Source: Enterococcus sp. 9E7_DIV0242 (lineage in GTDB: Bacteria; Bacillota; Bacilli; Lactobacillales; Enterococcaceae). Taken from it: 64,000 bases of DNA. The notes beneath the pieces were generated by a model, which worked only from the letters and a program-made list of their open reading frames with translations, was not told where the DNA came from and searched no databases. Position 1 is the stretch's first letter; each line of letters starts with the position of its first letter. The translations under genes and the position numbers were made by a program. The DNA lies in contig NZ_CP147247.1 of assembly GCF_002140975.2 (NCBI RefSeq), forward strand, positions 1,054,001 through 1,118,000, read 5' to 3'. This document shows positions 56,811-64,000 of the stretch, one piece after another.

Positions 56811-58012
56811 TAGAAATCACTTCCTTCTTCAAGATAGCTCGCTGCAACGTCTGCATCGACACGCCCCGATTGAATCAGTCGGGTAATCGAATTGCTCATC
56901 GTGTGCATCCCGTCATTTTTTCCCATTTGCAGCATATTGTTGATTTGATGGGTTTTCCCCGAACGAATAATACTAGCAATCCCCTTTTTGTTGACCAACA
57001 TCTCTGTGGCAGCAACTCGCCCTTTCCCATCACGCGTTGGCAACAGCCGTTGCGATAAAATACCCACTAACGCACCTGCTAGCTGCGTCCGTACTTGCGA
57101 CTGCTGCTCCGATGGAAATACATCAACAATCCGTTCAATCGTCGAAGGTGCGCTGGACGTGTGTAAGGTCCCTAACACTAAATGACCGGTTTCGGCAGCT
57201 GTCAAAGCAATTGAAATCGTCTCAAAATCCCGCATTTCTCCAACCAGAATTACATCCGGATCTTGTCGAAGTGCTGCCCGTAAACCATTGGAAAAGGATT
57301 CCGTGTCACGTCCGACTTCTCTTTGAGAAATGATACTTTTCTTATGTTTATGCACATACTCGACGGGGTCTTCCAACGTCAGTACATGCGTCTTTTTCGA
57401 ATCATTGAGATAATCCAGCATAGCTGCCAAAGTTGTTGATTTCCCTGAACCAGTAGGCCCTGTTACTAGGAACAACCCTTGGCTTTTGTGAATCATTCGA
57501 CGTAGCACATCTGGTACCCCTAACGAATCAAGTGTGGGGATATCAATTGGAATTTGCCTAAGAGCAATTGCTACTGCATCAAGCTGCTTGAAAATATTCA
57601 CCCGAAAACGGCTGACATCTTTCAGTTCATATGCCAAGTCAACTTCACCGGCTCGATTAAATTCTTCCCATTGCTTTTCGGTACAAATACTCTTGCCCAT
57701 GGCAGCAATCCGATCCGAGGTTAACATGGGAGTTCCCTCGATTGGCTGCAACCCACCATGTAATCGATACATGGGTGGAATGTTTTCAATTAAGTGAATA
57801 TCCGATACCTTCAGCTCTACCGCACGTTTCAGCCAGCTATCAAGCTCCTGTTTTGGTGTTGTTCGTTCGGTATATGACTCTTTTCGTCGACGATCTTCCG
57901 AAGGCTCTGCTGATTCCGTGCGACGTGGACGATAGGATTGACGTGGACTCAAAAAATCGTCCAACTCCTTATCCCGATATCTTTTGGAACGTCTTTTTTC
58001 CTCTTCTCTCAT
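56810..58012 (-). CDS. pilT: Type IV pilus retraction ATPase PilT
   Basis: 400 residues. From about 53 the protein follows PilT exactly: LDSWLKRAVELKVSDIHLIE, Walker A GPTGSGKSTT (about 185-194), Asp box, Walker B VGEMRDFETISIALTAAETG and HTSSAPSTIERIVDVFP. The C-terminal AAADEMLV-type stretch VAATEMLVNKKGIASI fits PilT rather than PilB. Unusual is a 50-residue charged N-terminal extension rich in Arg, Lys, Glu and Asp. It powers fibre disassembly. Confidence 0.95.
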   Translation of the reverse strand: MREEEKRRSKRYRDKELDDFLSPRQSYRPRRTESAEPSEDRRRKESYTERTTPKQELDSWLKRAVELKVSDIHLIENIPPMYRLHGGLQPIEGTPMLTSDRIAAMGKSICTEKQWEEFNRAGEVDLAYELKDVSRFRVNIFKQLDAVAIALRQIPIDIPTLDSLGVPDVLRRMIHKSQGLFLVTGPTGSGKSTTLAAMLDYLNDSKKTHVLTLEDPVEYVHKHKKSIISQREVGRDTESFSNGLRAALRQDPDVILVGEMRDFETISIALTAAETGHLVLGTLHTSSAPSTIERIVDVFPSEQQSQVRTQLAGALVGILSQRLLPTRDGKGRVAATEMLVNKKGIASIIRSGKTHQINNMLQMGKNDGMHTMSNSITRLIQSGRVDADVAASYLEEGSDF

Positions 58013-58040
58013 TACTCTTTGTCCCCATTCATAAAATCTA

Positions 58041-59603
58041 CTATTCTTCTACAGCCACTTTTAATACTTCATCAATCGTGGTATAGCCAGCCATTACCTT
58101 CGCCAATCCGTCGTTGATTAGAAATTTCATGCCTAGTTTCTGAACATATTCCTGCAGCTCATCATTTGTAGCCTGTCTAGTGATCATCCGTCTCATTTCC
58201 GGAGTGACGACCAATAACTCTTGGACGGCCATTCTCCCTTGATACCCGGTGTACCCACATTTTGCACAACCGGCACCTTTAGCTAAACGTGTAGCATGCA
58301 AGTTATACTCTTCTAAAAATGCCGCTTCTCTACTGGTAATACGTTCCTCTGTTTTACAGCTAGAACAAATTGTTCGCACCAGCCGTTGCGCCAATACACC
58401 AGCTAAGGAATTCGCAACCAGAAAAGAATCTACCCCCATATCTACTAAGCGATTGACTGTGCTGACAGAATCATTGGTATGCAGTGTAGATAAAACCAAA
58501 TGCCCAGTCATAGAAGCTCGTATGGCAATCTCAGCGGTCTCCCCATCACGGATTTCACCGACCATAACAATATTCGGATCCTGTCGCAAAATGGACCGTA
58601 AGCCACTGGCAAAAGATAGTCCGATACTGCTATTTACTGCTACCTGATTGATTCCTTCTAACTGATATTCCACCGGATCTTCTACTGTGATGATATTGAC
58701 ATTCGGCTGATTCAGTTCTCCTAAAGCAGCATAAAGTGTGGATGATTTCCCGGAACCAGTTGGTCCTGTAACCAGAAGGATGCCATGGGGCTGTTTTAAG
58801 AGCTTACGAAAATCTGCCAGCATCTTTGGATCAAACTTAAAATCTTCCAGTTTTCGAATACCAATAGAACGGTCCAAAACCCGAATAACGATTTTTTCGC
58901 CATGAATTGTTGGCAACACCGATACCCGCAAATCAATAATTTTATGTCCGTTCTTCAACATAGCACGCCCATCCTGTGGTACGCGGGTCTCTGTGATATC
59001 TAAAGAAGAAATGATCTTCACTCTGGAAGTAACTGCTGATTGGACATTTTTAGGGAGTATCTTTAATTCTTTCATTTCTCCATCTGTTCGAATACGAACA
59101 GCTAGATATTTTTCCTGCGGATCAAAATGGATATCACTTGCTCGTCGGTCAATAGCATCTTGAAGCAACGTACTCACTAGCTTGATGATTGGTGAATCAT
59201 CATTACCAGATTCATGTATCGCTGTCCCAGTCAGCTCCGGCATATCTGCTTCAAACAAGCCATCAATGTTGATATCAGAAGGATAATCACGCACAATTAA
59301 TTGTTGAATGTCTGCTTCATTAGCCTTGACCGGCTCAATCAATAATCCCGTGATCAAGCGCAGTTCGTTTAGTACTGCATAGTCCCCAGGGTTGCCCATC
59401 GCAACAGTCAACCGATTCCTCTGCCTCTTTACAGGAAATACACTATATTCCTTCGCAAAGCTTCTTGGAATGAGTTCTAACAGTTGTTTGTCCAAAGTCA
59501 TCTTGAAAATATCCAGAGGCTGACTTACCGATACTCGCTTTTCTCTGCTACTTTTGTCTGGTTTATACTTATATCTTCCGCTTAATCGCTCTTCGTCCCT
59601 CAA
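58041..59603 (-). CDS. pilB: Type IV pilus assembly ATPase PilB
   Basis: 520 residues, starting at a TTG codon with AAAGGAGG seven bases ahead. N-terminal MshEN-type domain (about 30-140), then the GspE core with DSPIIKLVSTLLQDAIDRRASDIHFDP, Walker A GPTGSGKSS (about 279), the Walker B segment VGEIRDGETAEIAIRAS, and a tetracysteine zinc site (CSSC...CAKC, about 408-440). The shorter ComGA of competence systems lacks the N-terminal domain, so this is a true PilB. Confidence 0.96.
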   Translation of the reverse strand: MRDEERLSGRYKYKPDKSSREKRVSVSQPLDIFKMTLDKQLLELIPRSFAKEYSVFPVKRQRNRLTVAMGNPGDYAVLNELRLITGLLIEPVKANEADIQQLIVRDYPSDINIDGLFEADMPELTGTAIHESGNDDSPIIKLVSTLLQDAIDRRASDIHFDPQEKYLAVRIRTDGEMKELKILPKNVQSAVTSRVKIISSLDITETRVPQDGRAMLKNGHKIIDLRVSVLPTIHGEKIVIRVLDRSIGIRKLEDFKFDPKMLADFRKLLKQPHGILLVTGPTGSGKSSTLYAALGELNQPNVNIITVEDPVEYQLEGINQVAVNSSIGLSFASGLRSILRQDPNIVMVGEIRDGETAEIAIRASMTGHLVLSTLHTNDSVSTVNRLVDMGVDSFLVANSLAGVLAQRLVRTICSSCKTEERITSREAAFLEEYNLHATRLAKGAGCAKCGYTGYQGRMAVQELLVVTPEMRRMITRQATNDELQEYVQKLGMKFLINDGLAKVMAGYTTIDEVLKVAVEE

Positions 59604-59676
59604 CCAGCTTCCTCCTTTCTGGAATGTCGCCTAATTAAAAGCAATTTGTTCGTTATGGTCAATGCTCTTTCCACGC

Positions 59677-61677
59677 TTAATAGTCAATTGTTTTTATATA
59701 ATCAAATGTTCTTGAAATCACTTGGATCGCATCCTTATTTGAGGTGTTCACAGGCATTACGATAACTACCTGACCATCACTGGCAGCTTGGGCATCTACA
59801 AAACTGTTGACCACCTCAATAGGTATACTTTTGCTGCGTAAATCCGTTTCAAGCTCTAACGCATCTCCGCGATTGAATGGTTGAATAATCAACTTACCAT
59901 TCAACTGACTTCGACTGACACTGTAGTCAATAAAGCTTGTGTCAAACAACGCTAACTCCGGTAATGTTTTCAAGGAAAGGTACGACCCTTTTTGAATGTC
60001 CAAATTGAATGGCTCAACTCCTGTATAATCCAGCTCCATGCATGCGCCATTTTTTATGGTGATACTATTCCAGGATTCCTTGTCTTTATAAAATCCTGAG
60101 AAGGTTGCCCCGCCATCCTCTGTCAATGCTTTTCTCCGCTCAGTTTTTGGTGAATCAATAAAGCTCTTTCCAGAAACGGTCAGCTTCGTATCAGAACCAT
60201 CCAATGTGAGCTTAGAAGGAGTATTAGGATGCGTAAACTCGCCGCTTTCTTGAAAATAAGAGAAGCCCTCTTCTCCTGTTCCACTAGATAACATCGCATT
60301 GGTCAATAAAAAGTTGCCTGCCACTGATACATTTCGATGATCCTCTAACTCTGAATGAAGGCTGGCATTCTCACTTACCGGACCTGAATATAGGTTGCTG
60401 CTCGCTACAACCAGCGAACCTTTCAAAAAGTCATTCCACATGCTATCTTTTGGATTCTTTTTTCCAGACTCTGTTGCGTAATTAGCAAAAGAGAAGGTTT
60501 CAGACCCGGATATTTTTCCTATAGCAACGTCCCCTTTGGCAAAGAGCACACCTTCAGACGATACATTTTCTTTCTTTACAACATTGGTATTGTTCAATAG
60601 CAAGTTACCGGTATCAAACTGCCCTACATCTAAAATCAATCGAGATTGTGCTTTTGGCAAATCAATAAGCGTCCCGATCTTAGCCGTGATATGTCCCACT
60701 TGTAAATAATTCACAAGTGGTGCTGTATCCGTTGAATTACGCAGCACGAACAGATTGTCCGTTTCAAGCTGACTGCCAGAGGTTCCTTTAGCAGTTACGC
60801 CATTTTCCAAGAAAAAGGAACCGGCAAACGTAACATCACGAATCGTTTTATCTCCATTGGAAAAGTCCAAGTAAGAGCCATCCTGCACATCCATAACTAG
60901 TCCGTTGACTGCACCAAATCTGAAAGCCGAATAGTTGTTATAGGACGCATAATCAAATAATTGTCTGTCCGTCTGATACCGATAGATTCGATCAAACTTC
61001 CTCATCCATTCATCCGCTGAAATTGCCTGTGCACTATTAGGAAGATAGTACGAATAGAAAACATTGCGCCAAACATCCAATGCCAGGATTTCTTCATTCA
61101 CATCAGCTTCATCCCACTGTATCTCATAGTTATACTCACACTTTGCAGTCGTGGTAGATTGGCTTCCATTCTTTTCTTCTGTAGTCTCTACCTTGATTGG
61201 AAAAACTAGTGCCACATTGGTAACTTTATCCAGAGAGACTGTTGACTTTTTCCAGCCATAATTCCCTAATTCTGTATCTAAGACATACGGCAGTACTTTT
61301 GTCACTTGAAGCTCGCTACTACTGAAGGATACGCGGTAAGAAAACTGTTGATCACTTCCTATGTCTTCAGCGGTCAACTCGAAATCATTCACCCAACTCT
61401 TCACTAGATTTCTAATGATTACTTCATCCGTTCCAAAATTGATCCCTGCTCCTAGCTCCGCTAGCTCTGTCTCCATTTTCTTTTTGATCTTATTGCTGGC
61501 CTCTTGTAGGGCATATTCCTCAACATCCTTTACTCGCTTGAATGTATCTACTTGTTCCACTTGGAAGAAAACTGTTCTGGCCAGAATAAAAATAGCACCA
61601 ATGATTAGATTGACTAGCACGATTGCACCTAATGCGTATAACAGTGCATAGCCGGATTCATTTTTACCATCTTCCAT
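59677..61677 (-). CDS. Giant minor pilin-like protein (PilX-type N-terminus)
   Basis: 666 residues from the ATG at 61677, preceded by GGGGAGG; it starts inside the previous gene. A nine-residue leader ends in ESG, followed by YALLYALGAIVLVNLIIGAI, a pilin-like helix without Glu5, as in PilX-type minor pilins. After a helical stalk (about 40-190) comes a long region rich in short strands (SYLDFSNGDKTIRDVTFAGS, then the AGNFLLTNAMLSSG and GSYLSLKTLPELALF stretches) that looks like a beta-solenoid. Such a large minor pilin is unusual; it may cap the fibre. Confidence 0.78.
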   Translation of the reverse strand: MEDGKNESGYALLYALGAIVLVNLIIGAIFILARTVFFQVEQVDTFKRVKDVEEYALQEASNKIKKKMETELAELGAGINFGTDEVIIRNLVKSWVNDFELTAEDIGSDQQFSYRVSFSSSELQVTKVLPYVLDTELGNYGWKKSTVSLDKVTNVALVFPIKVETTEEKNGSQSTTTAKCEYNYEIQWDEADVNEEILALDVWRNVFYSYYLPNSAQAISADEWMRKFDRIYRYQTDRQLFDYASYNNYSAFRFGAVNGLVMDVQDGSYLDFSNGDKTIRDVTFAGSFFLENGVTAKGTSGSQLETDNLFVLRNSTDTAPLVNYLQVGHITAKIGTLIDLPKAQSRLILDVGQFDTGNLLLNNTNVVKKENVSSEGVLFAKGDVAIGKISGSETFSFANYATESGKKNPKDSMWNDFLKGSLVVASSNLYSGPVSENASLHSELEDHRNVSVAGNFLLTNAMLSSGTGEEGFSYFQESGEFTHPNTPSKLTLDGSDTKLTVSGKSFIDSPKTERRKALTEDGGATFSGFYKDKESWNSITIKNGACMELDYTGVEPFNLDIQKGSYLSLKTLPELALFDTSFIDYSVSRSQLNGKLIIQPFNRGDALELETDLRSKSIPIEVVNSFVDAQAASDGQVVIVMPVNTSNKDAIQVISRTFDYIKTIDY

Positions 61678-62353
61678 TTCCCGGAACCTCCCCACTTGCC
61701 TTTTCATCATCTCTATAAGTCAATACAAATTTTCTGCTGTACACAATGCTGTCCTCATTTTCCTGCAGCAACTCCTCAATCGCCCAAAGCCCAGTTTCCG
61801 ATGTATAATAACCATCGAAGGCAATATCCTTTTTATAAAAGAGGATCACGCCACTGGTTTGAATGCTGAATGTGTCACGATAATTGGGTGTAGCATAAAT
61901 TGTTTTCGTTTGTTCGTTTTCATTTTTCTGCTGAATCAATTTGATTTTGATAGTCTTATCTTTTACTTGATAGCCTTGTGCTCGCTGATTTGTTGTATCT
62001 AAAATATCTGAAAGATAAAGTGGGTTCTGTCCCTGTGCCAGTGGTTGGATTTCTGCTAAACGATCTTCCGAAAGAGCCTTCACAATATGTGCATCTACCC
62101 AATTGCTGCTATTGAACTTGCCACGGTAGCCCGCCTTTTCATAAATGTTTTCGATCGTGCTGATACTTTCCATCTGTGCAACCATTCCATTTGCGGTTTG
62201 CTGGATAGCCACCTGTTGCCCTTGTACCTCTGAAGTTTTGGCAATACTAAACAATACCCCACCGAATAATAGAGAAGCTAAGCCAAAAAGAATGATTGCA
62301 CCAAGCAGCTCGACCAAAGATAAGCCACGCTCGTTATTTAGCAACTTTTTCAC
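61664..62353 (-). CDS. Minor pilin, PilW/PulJ-like
   Basis: 229 residues from the GTG at 62353, chosen because AGGAGG lies six bases ahead and the leader becomes the normal ten residues (ending NNERG). Mature N-terminus LSLVELLGAIILFGLASLLF has Glu5. The C-terminal part has the TYRDDEKASGEVPGNG end. Overlaps the next gene by 14 bases. Likely one of the priming minor pilins. Confidence 0.85.
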   Translation of the reverse strand: MKKLLNNERGLSLVELLGAIILFGLASLLFGGVLFSIAKTSEVQGQQVAIQQTANGMVAQMESISTIENIYEKAGYRGKFNSSNWVDAHIVKALSEDRLAEIQPLAQGQNPLYLSDILDTTNQRAQGYQVKDKTIKIKLIQQKNENEQTKTIYATPNYRDTFSIQTSGVILFYKKDIAFDGYYTSETGLWAIEELLQENEDSIVYSRKFVLTYRDDEKASGEVPGNGRW

Positions 62354-62363
62354 TGTTCTCCTC

Positions 62364-63068
62364 CTATGATTCAGCAACCCAATTGATATAGGTTTCTGTT
62401 AATAGATTGCCCTTTATTCTGTCATAGACCTGAATCGTTAGTCCTACACCATCTGTTCGTGGATTATATGCCTGTATCCCTTCTTTTCGACGCACGACTA
62501 CTTTCACTAAATAGTCAGTTTCTTCACCGGAACGATCGATATACTGTCCTAAATAAAGTTGGTTCTCACTGCTTCGTAATGCTTCCGGTAAAAATTCTGG
62601 CTCCGTCAGTCGATACTTGATTTTTTGAATAAATACACCACGTTCAGAATCGTTAACAGGCACTTCAAGTTCTCCATATTTGGCTCGACCGATCCCTGAA
62701 TCTTTTTGAATCCCGGAATTATCTAAGATCAGATGCTCTCTCCGCTCCGTCTGCTCTGCTGTTAATGCACTAGATGTTTCAACAAATACAAACGTGTTCA
62801 AATTCGCGACATCCTGTATCTGCGCTTTATATAGCAGCCACTCCTTCACATCTTCCCGAGCAAAAATTGCTTCTTCCTTTTTCGTATTAAGCTGAATCGC
62901 TTGGTTATTTTGATAAATCAATGACGCAATAAAAAGGAAGCACACCCCTAAAATGACAATCGCAAAAAGAACTTCTAACAATGAAAATCCGTGCTCATCT
63001 AAACACATTCTTTTCAGCTTTTCTCCATATATTCTTTTTACAGAATAACGCTTATGCTTTTTCATCAT
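62364..63068 (-). CDS. Minor pilin, PilV/GspI-like
   Basis: About 234 residues; the start is uncertain (ATG at 63068 or 63065, or a GTG at 63101). A basic leader of about 26 residues ends in DEHG, followed by FSLLEVLFAIVILGVCFLFI with Glu5. The globular domain ends LLTETYINWVAES. It is 10 bases ahead of the next minor pilin gene. Confidence 0.85.
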   Translation of the reverse strand: MMKKHKRYSVKRIYGEKLKRMCLDEHGFSLLEVLFAIVILGVCFLFIASLIYQNNQAIQLNTKKEEAIFAREDVKEWLLYKAQIQDVANLNTFVFVETSSALTAEQTERREHLILDNSGIQKDSGIGRAKYGELEVPVNDSERGVFIQKIKYRLTEPEFLPEALRSSENQLYLGQYIDRSGEETDYLVKVVVRRKEGIQAYNPRTDGVGLTIQVYDRIKGNLLTETYINWVAES

Positions 63069-63121
63069 GATCCATCTCGAACCTTTCGGGCTTGCTAGCA
63101 CTGCTCATTTGACATACCTTG

Positions 63122-64000
63122 CTACTCATCTTCAGCCACCGGGGACATCCCCACTCCTTTTATCGGAGTAGAAATATTTTGATTGCCATGAATCTCTTTT
63201 ACAGGTTGTTTAAAGATGGATAATTTCTCTTCTACCCAGCTCCTGATCGTATAGGTTTTCTTTTCTTTTTTCTCTGTTGTACTTGCAGTTGTAGACTCTG
63301 TTTCTTTTTCAAAACTGTAGCTTGTCGCTGATTTTTTCCCTTTAGCGGCAGTTGAAGACTCAACTGTCTTTGATTCAGTCTTTTTAGTGGCCGAAGCCTT
63401 TGTTCCCGGTTTAACGTCATACTGCGTTAAATCATAGGCTTCGATCAGTGCATTCAATTTACTACCATACTGAGTATCCGTTGCATAACGACCTGTTAAG
63501 AAGGCTGTCACGTCTTTATAGTTCTCAGTAGTTGATTTCCACGTTTTTTTGTAAAAATCTTTATTTCCATCGATCCCATTTTTCAATAGTTTGGCATAAT
63601 CCTCCAATGACTCTTTGTAGCTTGGGTATTTTCTAAAGCTGGCAGTGATCGTATATAGACTGCCGCTGCCGTTATCTTCTTGTGTCGAAAAACTCACACT
63701 TTTTCCGTTAAAGCTGCCCTTCACCCCAAACAAATTGTAATTGGGTGGACTTGAGAGACTGCTGCTGCCAGAGCCGGTCTCCAATATTGCCTGACTGATC
63801 ATAACAGATGCATATAGCTCATTTTCCCATGCAATCTCCTGTGCAAACGCACTGATTGAAGCAATGAACTCTCCTGTGCTTTGGTTTTTTACCACTGAAA
63901 ATTGGTAGTTTTCTTCGACAGTCTCCGTTTCAGCTATACCTGGGAAATGTTCCGCCATTTCTTCCGTAAAGGCTGCTGCTTTTTCTTCCTGAGCAGACTC
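63122..64000 (-). CDS. GH73-type peptidoglycan hydrolase (N-acetylglucosaminidase), N-terminus outside window
   Basis: The frame is open through the right edge; 293 codons are visible. FIASISAFAQEIAWENELYA, then SVMISQAILETGSGSSSLSS with the catalytic Glu, and PPNYNLFGVKGSF plus YDKYPSYKESLEDY-like FRKYPSYKESLEDYAKLLKN identify a glucosaminidase of the LytG/FlgJ type. A Lys/Thr/Ser-rich linker and a short C-terminal tail follow; no cell-wall-binding repeats are seen. As the first visible gene of the pilus operon it may open the wall for the fibre. Confidence 0.9.
   Translation of the reverse strand, partial: ESAQEEKAAAFTEEMAEHFPGIAETETVEENYQFSVVKNQSTGEFIASISAFAQEIAWENELYASVMISQAILETGSGSSSLSSPPNYNLFGVKGSFNGKSVSFSTQEDNGSGSLYTITASFRKYPSYKESLEDYAKLLKNGIDGNKDFYKKTWKSTTENYKDVTAFLTGRYATDTQYGSKLNALIEAYDLTQYDVKPGTKASATKKTESKTVESSTAAKGKKSATSYSFEKETESTTASTTEKKEKKTYTIRSWVEEKLSIFKQPVKEIHGNQNISTPIKGVGMSPVAEDE

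Noticed and set aside
54962..63068. Reading the pilin and ATPase genes as a comG competence operon
   Set aside because: PilT, PilM, PilN, PilO, an in-operon peptidase and the PilB N-terminal domain are not part of comG, and no comGC-comGG order is present.

Overview
The window reads as a chromosomal segment of a low-GC Gram-positive bacterium of the order Lactobacillales, most probably Enterococcus or a close relative. This is inferred from the hrcA-grpE-dnaK-dnaJ order with CIRCE operators, the family-2 GalT, the cre-like site, the PTS-based sugar uptake and the small intergenic palindromic repeats. The species cannot be named from sequence alone. Almost every stretch is coding, and nothing looks like a prophage, insertion sequence or CRISPR array.

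Layout. 1-6.5 kb: start of a GH65 sugar phosphorylase, an AraC-type regulator, and the Leloir operon galK-galE-galT-galR, with a readable promoter, operator and cre-like site; galR has no ordinary start codon. 6.5-9.4 kb: the tRNA t6A genes tsaB and tsaD with two RimI-like acetyltransferases. 9.5-13 kb: a membrane-stress-type trio (SPFH/zinc ribbon, zinc-ribbon membrane protein, TPM protein) resembling B. subtilis YdjI, YdjG and YdjH. 13-19.3 kb: a complete L-sorbose operon in the order sorC / sorD-F-B-A-M-E, with tRNA-Cys between sorC and sorD. 19.4-32.2 kb: a mixed stretch of regulators (MerR, YafY/WYL, MarR), four GNAT enzymes, Tex and SprT-like proteins, a metallophosphatase, EVE, PPOX and YdeI-like proteins, and a membrane-protein gene broken by one in-frame stop. 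32.3-38.1 kb: an ascorbate-type PTS with a PRD/EIIA regulator and a split transketolase. 38.3-43.5 kb: the heat-shock operon hrcA-grpE-dnaK and dnaJ, with two perfect CIRCE elements, one of them built into the hemW terminator hairpin. 43.5-47 kb: hemW and a few small genes in AT-rich sequence.

The outstanding region is 47.5-64 kb, all on the minus strand and cut by the right edge. It holds a near-complete type IV pilus system: a GH73 peptidoglycan hydrolase, three minor pilin-like proteins (one with a giant solenoid-like domain), PilB, PilT, PilC, a major pilin, PilD, PilM, PilN, PilO, then a 1300-residue N-terminally anchored surface protein and a small unknown protein. A dedicated retraction ATPase and the PilMNO set separate it from the ordinary ComG competence pseudopilus of this order. 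The likely working model (inference) is that the hydrolase opens the wall, PilB/PilC/PilMNO build the fibre from the PilD-processed pilin, PilT retracts it, and the giant minor pilin and giant surface protein supply adhesive or structural functions at the cell surface.
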